Assembly: GCA_963743595.1 (NCBI GenBank) | Contig: CAVURW010000051.1 | Location: forward strand, 1 to 14,206 | From: CAVURW01 sp963743595 | GTDB taxonomy: Bacteria > Verrucomicrobiota > Verrucomicrobiia > Methylacidiphilales > UBA1321 | Length of the DNA stretch: 14,206 bases | Direction: 5' to 3' | In this document: in pieces, positions 6,961 through 13,680 of the stretch | Layout: every line of letters starts with the position of its first letter | How positions within the stretch are numbered: the first letter of the stretch is position 1 | The notes under the pieces: model-generated | What the model was told of the DNA's origin: nothing | The model's database searches: none | The model's input: only the letters and a program-made list of their open reading frames with translations | Translations under genes and position numbers: made by a program

Positions 6961-7884
6961 CTACAACCGAGGAGCCGCTAAGATCGTCTGACGTGAGGAA
7001 CCTTCCAGGCGGTTATTTACGTGTAGAAATCTGCGTTGGGACCCACCTGGTGTTGCCAAACGAGCTAGAGCCCCCCGTGCTTCTTGATACAGCTCTCTGA
7101 TTTCAAAGTACGGTTTGAAATGCTTTAACCGCATCCTCATAACAGTGCCCTAGCTTTAGAAGAAATCGGGCCGAGACAAAATCTGCCGTCTCGCTGCCCA
7201 GCATGGCGAGTTGATCGGATACATGCGGCATCTTCGACCAACTGTTAAAAGTGTGGGCGACGCCATGCTGTCGCAGCATCGCGAAATACTCGCTGTTATG
7301 TAGCTTCGCATTGCGAACCTCGACGGAATAGTTCCAACCCTTAGGAAGCTTCTCTAGGGACTTATCGAGACAGGAAACAAAATCCCGCCCTCGATCCCAA
7401 TCGCCGAGGTGGAAGTGGCCAAATTCAAAAAAGAGGGTCCCGACTTGAGTTTGATAGGGTGTCAGAGGTCCTAAAAATCGCTCGACAACTAGGTCGACGT
7501 CCAAAAAATGCGGGTTTTCTTGGCCAGCTCGTTTGCCGTACCGAGGAAGATTCGAAAACGCTTTGTAGTAATATCTTCGGTGACTTTGAGACTAAGTCGA
7601 AAATCTGGGGGCACCTGCTCAAATAACCTCGACACCGTCTGGTCGGAAGGGAACTGATAGAAGCCGCCGTCCAGGCAGACCGCCTTAAAAAATTCCGCAT
7701 ATTCTTTTAAACAGGTTGATTCCAACTTTGCTCGGGAAAATTTACCTCGCGTTAGATAGCGTTCCTGGGTGTAAAGCAAACCCAGCCAGCCCTCGTATTT
7801 CCACGAACTTGTACAGACATAAATGTCGCTTAGGGCAAGCGCAGCCACCCCTTGTTTAAGCTCCTGTAGCGAAAACGGTTGCAT
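6961..7884 (-). pseudogene. DUF72 (YecE-like) protein, two frameshifts
   Basis: A TIM-barrel DUF72 protein of unknown biochemical role, about 300 residues when the frames are joined (family usually 240-290). The start is probably the ATG at 7884, where MQPFSLQELKQG leads into DIYVCTSSWKYEGWLGLLYT. An upstream ATG at 7971 adds 29 residues without family similarity. Further family segments are PPDFRLSLKVTEDITTKRF and, after a one-base shift at ~7500-7520, LGPLTPYQTQVGTLFFEFG and NYSVEVRNAKL. A second shift in the AAA run near 7115 leads to KPYFEIRELYQEARGALARL and the C-terminal signature LHVNNRLEGSS, ending with tag at 6961-6963. All expected blocks are present once, so the decay is slight or the shifts are sequence errors. 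A second, truncated DUF72 gene lies 1 kb upstream on the same strand. Confidence 0.85.
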
Positions 7885-8007
7885 GATGGACGGTAAACTG
7901 GAGCGGCTGGAATTCCAAATTACTAGATTGCTATTCTTATATATCATTTGATTCATGTATGTTGCGCCCACGCAGGGCGTTTAGTTTTTTTAGGAGTACG
8001 TCACCTG

Positions 8008-8025
8008 AAGCCTTTGCCAAGGCTT
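8008..8025. repeat. Small perfect inverted repeat (7-bp stem, 4-base loop)
   Basis: AAGCCTT and AAGGCTT flank TGCC in the gap between the MPG gene and the DUF72 gene. A hairpin could form on either strand. There is no following T run on the minus strand, the strand of the flanking genes, so it is not a standard intrinsic terminator. Confidence 0.35.
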
Positions 8026-8098
8026 AACAAGGGCTTACAGCAAAAAACAGGCGGCCTATAACCCGCGAATAAGAATTGCCCTGTATGCTCTGACCCAT

Positions 8099-8689
8099 TC
8101 AGCCAACCCAAAGAAACCGCCATGGCATTTGAGACCAAATCGGGCCGGCATAATCGATTCCAATACGGGGCGTCGTAATAACCCTGTTTGGATCGACACG
8201 GGTATTACGATCCTCAAGCCAAATGAGATGGTTCGAAGTCAAATCGGTTCCGTAGTGCATCAGTTGAATATCCATCGCTGTGCAGACATTCCCCGGGCCA
8301 TTGGTCCATTCCTTTTCTCTGACTCCTCTACGCCGCTCTTTAACTACATCATGGCCGTTCGTAACTCTCACCGCTCGAATGAGGACGGCTTCGGGTGAGC
8401 CCTCTGGACCCGTAACAATGTTAAACATTCGATGCAGCCCATAGCACAGGTAGACATAGGAAAAACCTCCGATGCCAAACATGATTTTCGTTCGATTTGT
8501 CAACCGATTCATGTAGCCGTGGCAAGCCCTATCCTCTGCACCACCATAGGCTTCCGTCTCGCAAATGAGCGCATCCACGACCTCGCCAACCGGGGAGCGA
8601 ACACATAGTGTCTTTCCGAGGAAAAAACGGGCCATACCTGGCGGATCAAATTGGCTATACGCATCCCGGGAAAGAATTCGACCTACCAT
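8099..8689 (-). CDS. mpg: DNA-3-methyladenine glycosylase (AAG/MPG family)
   Basis: A base-excision repair enzyme that removes alkylated or deaminated purines (3-methyladenine, hypoxanthine) by hydrolysing the glycosidic bond. At 196 residues it has normal bacterial length and an intact frame. Counterparts of human AAG active-site residues are visible: Glu46 (general base), Tyr48 and His57 in CETEAYGGAEDRACHGY (human E125, Y127, H136), Tyr80 in FSYVYLCYG (human Y159), and Arg105 in PEAVLIRAV (human R182). The later motifs NGPGNVCTAMDI and RIGIDYAGP, ending in PWRF, are also present. AAGGA lies just before the ATG, with short spacing. It lies between two DUF72 genes on the same strand, with gaps of about 180-210 bases, so it may have its own promoter. 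The call is firm. Confidence 0.95.
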   Translation of the reverse strand: MVGRILSRDAYSQFDPPGMARFFLGKTLCVRSPVGEVVDALICETEAYGGAEDRACHGYMNRLTNRTKIMFGIGGFSYVYLCYGLHRMFNIVTGPEGSPEAVLIRAVRVTNGHDVVKERRRGVREKEWTNGPGNVCTAMDIQLMHYGTDLTSNHLIWLEDRNTRVDPNRVITTPRIGIDYAGPIWSQMPWRFLWVG

Positions 8690-8733
8690 TTCCTTATTCT
8701 ATATGCGCAAGTAAAAAGCAACGACTCTAACTA

Positions 8734-8792
8734 GGAGTTTCGATTGTTGTTTGTGGCTCCTCGGTTGAGGCGGAGGAGACAAACGACACTCC
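8734..8792. other. Long imperfect hairpin between MPG and truncated DUF72 genes
   Basis: Three stem blocks pair across a 10-base loop. GGAGT (8734-8738) pairs with ACTCC (8788-8792), GTTGTTTGT (8746-8754) with ACAAACGAC (8779-8787, one G-T pair), and CTCCTC (8757-8762) with GAGGAG (8773-8778). The left arm carries a 7-base bulge and a GG bulge. That is 20 pairs in 59 bases. It lies just upstream of the MPG start on the minus strand, so it could be a leader structure, a decayed terminator of the DUF72 fragment, or the relic of a small repeat. No T run follows it. Confidence 0.45.
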
Positions 8793-8873
8793 GAATCCGA
8801 TCAGGACAGAAGTTGCGAAAGAATTTGTTTAAAATGACCGCCTGTCGCTAAAAGGAATCTGGATAGATACTCG

Positions 8874-9370
8874 CTAATTCTGTAGCAACTGAAGGAGTAA
8901 TTCCGCGTTCTTTATGGCAAATCCATCTCGGTCATTATTAAAGTAACAAAACGAACTTTTCGCACCGCTGTTCCGAATTCTACCGGCCCACAAACTCAAT
9001 TCGGCATCACTATAGTTATGTCTGTACCACTGCTGCACCCCATGGAAACGGACGTATATCTCTTCAGCCGTTTTAACTAGGTCATCCGGCAAGTGAGGTG
9101 CGCTGCATGAACAAAAAATCGTGCCGCTATCGCGAAACGCAGAAATTACCGCTTCGTTCCACCAGCTTCGATGTCGAAACTCTACGACGTTACGGCGGGT
9201 TCTATCCAGCTGAGAGACGATTTTACGCAGCCGCGACGGCGTGTAGTTGAAGCTAGGTGGCAGCTGAAAAAGGAAACATCCTAACCGCTTACCGAGAAGC
9301 TCCCCGATGTAGCAGAAATCACGAATTAGCGTTTTAGTCCCTTCGAATTTCTTGATATGTCTCGCGCCAA
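8874..9370 (-). pseudogene. Second DUF72 protein, N-terminus missing
   Basis: About 165 residues of a DUF72 (YecE-like) protein with family blocks HIKKFEGTKTLIRDF, YIGELLGKRLGCFLFQLPPS, VVEFRHRSWW, EEIYVRFHGVQQWYRHNYSD and the C-terminal CYFNNDRDGFAIKNAELLL. The DUF72 N-terminus (about 70-80 residues with the G-T-S-x-W block) is absent. Sequence before HIKKF does not align with it. An ATG at 9380 opens the frame, but it falls at the joint and is unlikely to be the original start. It differs clearly from the frameshifted DUF72 gene downstream (FNND against VNNR, FRHRSWW against VRNAKL), so it belongs to another subfamily and is not a tandem duplicate. It appears to be a 5'-truncated remnant, though a short product could still be made. 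Confidence 0.8.
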
Positions 9371-9522
9371 TTTCTCCCAATCTCGACCCACGTCCAGAGA
9401 TTTTTGTTACTTTTAGCCGTCAAAAAAATCCGGGTGTAAAGGAAAGGCTGCACCAAGTCCGCCTCGTCCAGCTCGTCTAACTCCTTTGCGTTGACAAAGC
9501 CCAGCAACTGTAATTTATTTTT
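9334..9522 (-). other. Unrecognised open frame upstream of the DUF72 remnant
   Basis: A minus-strand frame of about 62 codons with no ATG, open from a taa near 9525 to a taa at 9334-9336. Pieces read LLGFVNAKELDELDEADLVQ, PFLYTRIFLTAKSNKNLW and TWVEIGRNW. The composition looks natural, but I recognise no family. Its last part overlaps the DUF72 remnant in another frame, so the real portion probably ends near 9375, where DUF72 similarity begins. It may be part of the gene that was joined to, and truncated, the DUF72 gene, or a heavily altered DUF72 N-terminus. Confidence 0.3.
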
Positions 9523-9589
9523 TTAATTTGAGGTGTTTGAGGAAGGCAGGAAGGCAGGCTTTCGAGGTGGTTTAGTGGGGTGGCGGGAT

Positions 9590-9957
9590 GTTGGGCCGTA
9601 CGTTTCAATCTGGATTGCCGATTCAGGATCGGGATCGGGAATTCCTGGAGAGCTTATTGACAAAATTTTCGAACCTTTTTTCACGACGAAAGAGATTGGC
9701 AAAGGGACAGGTTTAGGCCTGTCGACCGCAATAGCAGTGGTTAAGAGAGCCATCAAGGTTTCGTTAAAGTATACAGTGAACTAGGCAAGGGCACTACGTT
9801 CAAAGTCTATCTACCAGCACAAGTCTCTACTGAGGTAACCGATGTGCTGTCTTCGTACGTCGAGTTGCCTCGAGGGAATGGCGAGACGGTGTTAGTAATT
9901 GATGACGAACCTTCGGTCCTCACTGTAAGCGGCATCACTGACGCGAAACCAGTATAG
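9590..9957 (+). pseudogene. Hybrid histidine kinase fragment (ATPase end plus start of receiver)
   Basis: The C-terminal part of a hybrid sensor kinase. The first frame reads GPYVSIWIADSGSGSGIPG (G1 box), then KIFEPFFTTKEIGKGTGLGL (F and G2 boxes). A two-base gain in an AGAGAG run near 9745 shifts the frame to HQGFVKVYSELGKGTTFKVY, then a linker, then ELPRGNGETVLVIDDEPSVL, the start of an attached receiver domain. Similarity stops at about 9930, before the phospho-acceptor, and the frame ends at 9955-9957. Everything before the G1 box is lost. The G1 box contains a 6-base tandem duplication (ATCGGG twice, 9628-9639), giving an extra Gly-Ser. The 5' joint is near 9585. Confidence 0.75.
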
Positions 9958-10007
9958 CACGACACGCCCTGACACCGAAGATATCCGAACTGGCTACCCA
10001 GAATTGG

Positions 10008-10424
10008 TCACTCAATAGGAAATTTACAGAGGGGAAACGAAATAAGAGCTTCCAAAGCTTCAACCAGATCTTCAGGAACAACAGGCTTTGCTAAAACCAC
10101 AGCCGCTCCTTCCATTTGTAATAAGCAGCTGTCGCTGATATCTCCAGACAACACTAAAATCGGAATTGAGGGGCGATGCTCTCGGAACGTCTTGAACAGC
10201 GTAGCACCGTTTACGTCCGGCAACGCAAGATCCATGATCACCGCACTCCACGTTTCAACTGCCGATTGAAATCGTTTTACGCCTTCTATTGCCGTAGTTT
10301 CAGAGATTACTTCGAATTTCTTTTTTTGTAAGTAGCGGGCAACAGCGTTTGCAAGAAACGGGTCGTCCTCCACATGCAAGACGTACCTTGTTTTGGATTT
10401 ATGGTGGGGCATCTTCGTATTCAT
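10008..10424 (-). CDS. Single-domain response regulator
   Basis: A 138-residue receiver protein with an intact frame. The acidic pocket is VLHVEDDPFL (Glu19, Asp20, Asp21), the phospho-acceptor is Asp65 in VIMDLALPDVNG, Ser93 is in ILVLSGD, and Lys113 is in VVLAKPV. There is no output domain, so it would act as a phosphate relay or by protein contact. The start at 10424 has GAGAG four bases upstream; a second ATG lies at codon 5. It is transcribed away from the histidine kinase starting at 10639, leaving a shared 214-base promoter region. That kinase, or one elsewhere, is a plausible partner (inference). Confidence 0.92.
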   Translation of the reverse strand: MNTKMPHHKSKTRYVLHVEDDPFLANAVARYLQKKKFEVISETTAIEGVKRFQSAVETWSAVIMDLALPDVNGATLFKTFREHRPSIPILVLSGDISDSCLLQMEGAAVVLAKPVVPEDLVEALEALISFPLCKFPIE

Positions 10425-10607
10425 AAGGCTCTCGATTCTTTCGGGGTTTTGCTTCCCCCCCTATCGGTTTCCGAAAAGGAAAAGTTTAGACCGAATTCGT
10501 TGAAAGATGGCCTGAACCGTGACGTCTTACGATTGAGTTACTAAAGTTATTATCTGCCATTCCGATAGTGGTCCAAGAACAACGAGTTTCCATGAGAGAC
10601 TAGTATT

Positions 10608-10621
10608 TTTACTTAAGTAAA
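10608..10621. promoter_or_regulatory. 14-base perfect palindrome before the kinase gene
   Basis: TTTACTTAAGTAAA lies 17 bases before the ATG of the histidine kinase, inside the divergent intergenic region. It could be an operator for a dimeric regulator. About one perfect palindrome of this size is expected by chance in a window this long, so support comes only from its position. Confidence 0.3.
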
Positions 10622-10638
10622 CCAAAATAACAACTATC

Positions 10639-11535
10639 ATGAAAAACGCCGGCGATCCCGAAATCCAAGCTCGCCTCCGGCGAGCATGGGACTTGTGTCA
10701 AATGGAGAAGCTCGAAGCGGTAGGACGGCTTGCGGCGGGTGTTGCTCACGAGATCAATACCCCACTTCAATTTGTCGGGGACAGTATTTTTTTCTTACGG
10801 GAAGCGATCCATGATTTTGAAGAGATCATTCAAAAACTCCAAGCCGTTAAGAATTCTATACTTGATGAAAAGCCAAATCAGTTAGCCGTAGACGAGGTGG
10901 TTAAACTCGAACAAGATCTCGATCTGACATACCTGATGGAGAGCGTGCCCAAAGCGTTAGATCGAGCATTGGAGGGGCTCAATCGGATGAGCCGAGTGGT
11001 CCGTTCAATGAAGGCGCTCGGTTACTCTCAAGGTTTGACTTACATTGACGTTAATCTAGCCGTCGAAAACGCCCTTCTCATCTGCCGTAATGAGTACAAG
11101 ACAATCGCCGACATAGAATTGAGCTTTGAAACTGTACCGAATATCCCCTGTTACGCCGCTGAACTCCATCAGGTAATTTTAAACCTAATTCACGATGCTG
11201 CATGCGCAATCGAGAGCGTGGTTACCCAAACCCGAACTCGAGGGCACATTCGAGTTCAAACCCGAAACGAGGGTGAGTTTGTGACGATCTCCATTACTCA
11301 CGACGGCCGGGGATTTCCTGCGCATCTTCAGGAACATGTCTTCAACTCGGACGGTAACTTCCATGAACTGGGTAAAGGAATTGGTCTGAGTTTGGCGTTA
11401 GCGCGCCGGGTGATCGTAGAGAAACACCAAGGTCAAATCGCTCTTGAGTCGAATGGAAAGAAAGGGAACACAGTCTTCCTGCGAATCCCGATACAGGCAC
11501 CCATATCTGGCGGCGAAATTGAGGAGGCATTATGA
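10639..11535 (+). CDS. Soluble sensor histidine kinase
   Basis: A 298-residue cytoplasmic histidine kinase with no membrane segment and only about 25 residues before the catalytic core, so any signal must arrive through a partner protein. The phospho-accepting His37 is in GRLAAGVAHEINTPLQFV. A long helical insert (residues ~55-125) follows, then the ATPase domain. The N-box region reads LHQVILNLIHDAACAIES; where the family has Asn for Mg-ATP binding (NLI-x-NAA) it has Asp186. The G1 box is HDGRGFP (residues 221-227) and the G2 box ELGKGIGLSLALAR. The stop overlaps the start of the REC-HDOD gene by four bases (ATGA), so the two are translationally coupled and probably form a pair. The frame is intact. 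The Asp at the N-box may lower activity (inference). Confidence 0.92.
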   Translation: MKNAGDPEIQARLRRAWDLCQMEKLEAVGRLAAGVAHEINTPLQFVGDSIFFLREAIHDFEEIIQKLQAVKNSILDEKPNQLAVDEVVKLEQDLDLTYLMESVPKALDRALEGLNRMSRVVRSMKALGYSQGLTYIDVNLAVENALLICRNEYKTIADIELSFETVPNIPCYAAELHQVILNLIHDAACAIESVVTQTRTRGHIRVQTRNEGEFVTISITHDGRGFPAHLQEHVFNSDGNFHELGKGIGLSLALARRVIVEKHQGQIALESNGKKGNTVFLRIPIQAPISGGEIEEAL

Positions 11536-12719
11536 AACCTCGAATTCTATTTGTAGATGACGAACCCCGTATTCTGGACGCGTTCAAAAACCTTTTTTGG
11601 AAGGACAGAAACCGATGGGAAATGGTTTTCGCTGACGATGGAGAAAAAGCCATCGAGCAGATAAAGACGGCTCCCTTCGACCTGATCATTTCAGACATCT
11701 GCATGCCACGAATGGGAGGTGTCGAATTTCTGACTGAGGTCGATTTCCGCTACGCAAGTGTCGTACGGATCATCCTGTCGGGTTATGCAGGCCGAGAAAC
11801 CATGCTGAAAGCGATTCCGGTGGCTCACCAATACTTAGCCAAGCCATGTGACCCCGGCTCTCTTCGTCAAACAATTGAAAGAGCACTTGGTTTACAAAAT
11901 GGTTTGGACTCTCCTGGGCTGCTTAACCTTGTGAGAAAGATTACCAAACTACCCACAGTCCCCCGTATCTATAACCAGCTCACAGCCGCCCTTGCCAACC
12001 CCAAGAGTCGGGTTGACGACATCGCCGAAATTGTGAAGAGCGATCCGGCGCTCACCATTCGCGTGCTACAGCTAGCAAACTCATCGAGTTTCGGTTCCGG
12101 AACCCAGGTGACGGCGATTAGCGAAGCTACACGTATACTAGGAAATGATCTTCTCAAGGGCTTGGCGCTTGTCGGAAACATCCTCAGTATGATGGATCAT
12201 AAAATTAAGGACTTTTCGGTCGATCACCTGCAAGAGAACTGGATCCGATCCGCTGAACTAGCGAAACGCTTTTTATCCCAATCCAAACAGAGTGAAGCGG
12301 CTTTCACGTCGGCGTTGATCCGAGACATCGGGCTCGTCATTATTGCCCACCAGCTACAACAGGAATTTGAACAAATCATCAAAGAAAAGAAAGCGTCGGG
12401 ATTACCACTTCATGTTGTTGAGCGGAAAATTCTGGGGACCAGTCATGCGGAACTTGGCGCGTACTTGATCAGTACATGGGGCCTTCCTTTTTCTCTAGTC
12501 GAAAGCGTGGCATATCATCACACACCCAGCCAGAAGTTGCAGGGACCCTACGAATTGTTATCGGCAGTACACGTGGCCGGAGCAGTGGTCGATTCTTGGG
12601 ATGCTCACTCTCAACCACTCGCACTCATGGATATCGAATTTCTAAAAGCTCGGGAACTATTCGAGAAATGTCAGGAATGGACAGCCGAAGCCGAAAAATA
12701 TCGGCTCGCGGTTTCGTAA
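11532..12719 (+). CDS. Response regulator with HDOD output domain
   Basis: A 395-residue regulator. The receiver (residues 1-120) has VDDEP at 8-12, the phospho-acceptor Asp55 in LIISDICMPRMGG, Ser83 in IILSGYAG and Lys104 in YLAKPCDP. The HDOD domain (about 132-345) begins KLPTVPRIYNQL and contains IVKSDPALTIRVLQLANSS, a hallmark of the family. HDOD domains resemble HD hydrolases but usually lack their metal ligands. Here the HD pair is Arg264-Asp265 (ALIRDIGLVII), so no phosphodiesterase activity is expected. GAGGAGG lies about six bases before the ATG, which overlaps the kinase stop. Such proteins commonly act in signalling or motility control by protein contact; the target here is unknown. 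The last ~50 residues are helical without a motif. The gene ends about 15 bases before the truncated SIR2 gene on the other strand. Confidence 0.93.
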   Translation: MKPRILFVDDEPRILDAFKNLFWKDRNRWEMVFADDGEKAIEQIKTAPFDLIISDICMPRMGGVEFLTEVDFRYASVVRIILSGYAGRETMLKAIPVAHQYLAKPCDPGSLRQTIERALGLQNGLDSPGLLNLVRKITKLPTVPRIYNQLTAALANPKSRVDDIAEIVKSDPALTIRVLQLANSSSFGSGTQVTAISEATRILGNDLLKGLALVGNILSMMDHKIKDFSVDHLQENWIRSAELAKRFLSQSKQSEAAFTSALIRDIGLVIIAHQLQQEFEQIIKEKKASGLPLHVVERKILGTSHAELGAYLISTWGLPFSLVESVAYHHTPSQKLQGPYELLSAVHVAGAVVDSWDAHSQPLALMDIEFLKARELFEKCQEWTAEAEKYRLAVS

Positions 12720-12734
12720 TCGGCTTTGCGTTAC

Positions 12735-13070
12735 GATTCGGATTTCATCGTGATTCTTAAACAAGCCAAATATTGCCTTGTGCAACGCCGTTGGCTTCGA
12801 ATCAGGGTTACTAATTAAATCATGACACCTCTCGTGAACTTTAACTCCAGAGTGTCGAGCGCGACCAAGAACGGCATCGAATTGGAGATCCTTGTCCTCT
12901 TTCCCCCGATTTAACTTTCGGTCTATTATTTTCTCAGTCAAGGTGAGAAAATCGGGAAGGTTGGATGGCGGCGACATCGAAACTCCAGCACCAGCAAAAA
13001 CGACGAGACGGTGCTCGTCTTGAGCTGTGAAAAGCTCGTCTTTAATGTCAATAATCGTGCCGCAACGCAT
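12735..13070 (-). pseudogene. SIR2-domain protein, 5' part only
   Basis: The first ~112 residues of a SIR2-like NAD-binding protein. The nucleotide-binding loop is LVVFAGAGVSMSPPSNLPDF (residues 22-41). Later blocks are GVKVHERCHDLIS and KPTALHKAIFGLF, ending at EIRIVT, where the family normally continues TNFD. From there the frame reads into antisense of the HDOD gene until a stop at 12657. The start is convincing: GGAGGG (13077-13082) lies six bases before the ATG. So the 5' end is genuine and the 3' part, which in such proteins is often several hundred residues, has been removed at about 12735. The TNFD segment of the NAD pocket is lost. SIR2 domains of this type occur in several anti-phage systems that deplete NAD, but also in other contexts. 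Confidence 0.75.
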
Positions 13071-13268
13071 AGAATTCCCTCCAATCTTTCGAGATGTTAG
13101 TGTTTAAAAGACACCTTGTAAAGAATTTTTATGTATGTCGGTGCGGTCATAAGTATCAAGTACCAAGGTGGGGCCTTCATTCTTCATTCCAGGAAAAACG
13201 AAAAACGTTGAGATAAACAGGTGGCTCATTGTATGCCGTGATTACGTCACGTCCGACCTTGCTCTCCG

Positions 13269-13493
13269 ATGTGGCGAACTTGGGGCACTGTTTGTGGTGT
13301 CGGGGCTCGAATCGTTTATTTGGGAACGATTCGGATGTCGATTCGGTGTTGTTTTGGAATTGCAGTAATCTTCTGGGCTTTTGGATATTGGACTGAATAC
13401 CGTTTGAAGAATGTAACGCTCGAATGGTTCGCTGTTTCCAATTCCGTTTTATCGAAGCTTCATTTGTGGTCAGAGCTTATCGCGAAGCGATAA
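13269..13493 (+). CDS. Doubtful small membrane ORF, 74 aa
   Basis: A plus-strand frame with one possible membrane segment (CCFGIAVIFWAFGYW, about residues 27-41) between basic flanks, ending in WSELIAKR. An internal ATG at codon 23 would place the segment near the N-terminus. No Shine-Dalgarno precedes either start. The last codons and stop lie in the hairpin at 13475-13495. It is unrecognised and may be chance. Confidence 0.2.
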   Translation: MWRTWGTVCGVGARIVYLGTIRMSIRCCFGIAVIFWAFGYWTEYRLKNVTLEWFAVSNSVLSKLHLWSELIAKR

Positions 13494-13495
13494 GC
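13475..13495. repeat. Perfect 9-bp inverted repeat with 3-base loop
   Basis: GCTTATCGC and GCGATAAGC flank GAA, giving a strong hairpin on either strand. It is followed 32 bases later by a second perfect 9-bp hairpin. No T run follows, so it does not look like an ordinary terminator; a REP-like element or a structured RNA is possible. Confidence 0.5.
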
Positions 13496-13514
13496 AAGTG
13501 TCTGATTGTCGGCA

Positions 13515-13562
13515 GGGTCGAGACCGAAAACCAAACCCACAGTTTGGTTTGAGGGGGTCGAG
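13515..13562. repeat. Hairpin flanked by GGGTCGAG direct repeats
   Basis: AAACCAAAC (13528-13536) and GTTTGGTTT (13542-13550) form a perfect 9-bp stem with loop CCACA. The 8-base direct repeat GGGTCGAG occurs on each side, at 13515-13522 and 13555-13562, the second ending two bases before a possible ATG at 13564. This could be a leader structure covering that start or a small repeat element with target-like flanks. Confidence 0.45.
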
Positions 13563-13563
13563 C

Positions 13564-13680
13564 ATGACGACAATTAGTGCTGATTCGGGATCAAGTTCGG
13601 CCGCGGCACCCAAGGATGCCCCATTTCATTCACATAGGCACTTCAATCCCGTTCCCGGGGGTGGGTCGAAACGTTCGTGA
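13564..13680 (+). CDS. Possible 38-aa ORF with good ribosome binding site
   Basis: The ATG is preceded by GAGGGGG with about six bases spacing, one of the better Shine-Dalgarno sequences in the window. The product is short and disordered-looking: a Ser/Ala-rich start (MTTISADSGSSSAAAPKDAP), then a His-rich and Pro/Gly-rich end. It resembles no family I know. It may be the start of a longer gene lost by frameshift, or a leader peptide linked to the hairpin just upstream. Confidence 0.3.
   Translation: MTTISADSGSSSAAAPKDAPFHSHRHFNPVPGGGSKRS

Noticed and set aside
8129..8398. Plus-strand ORF over the MPG gene
   Set aside because: Antisense to an intact, well recognised glycosylase; no motif of its own.
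8734..8792. Intrinsic terminator at the long hairpin
   Set aside because: No run of T follows the stem on either strand.
11969..12181. Minus-strand ORF in the HDOD gene
   Set aside because: Shadow of the intact REC-HDOD coding frame.
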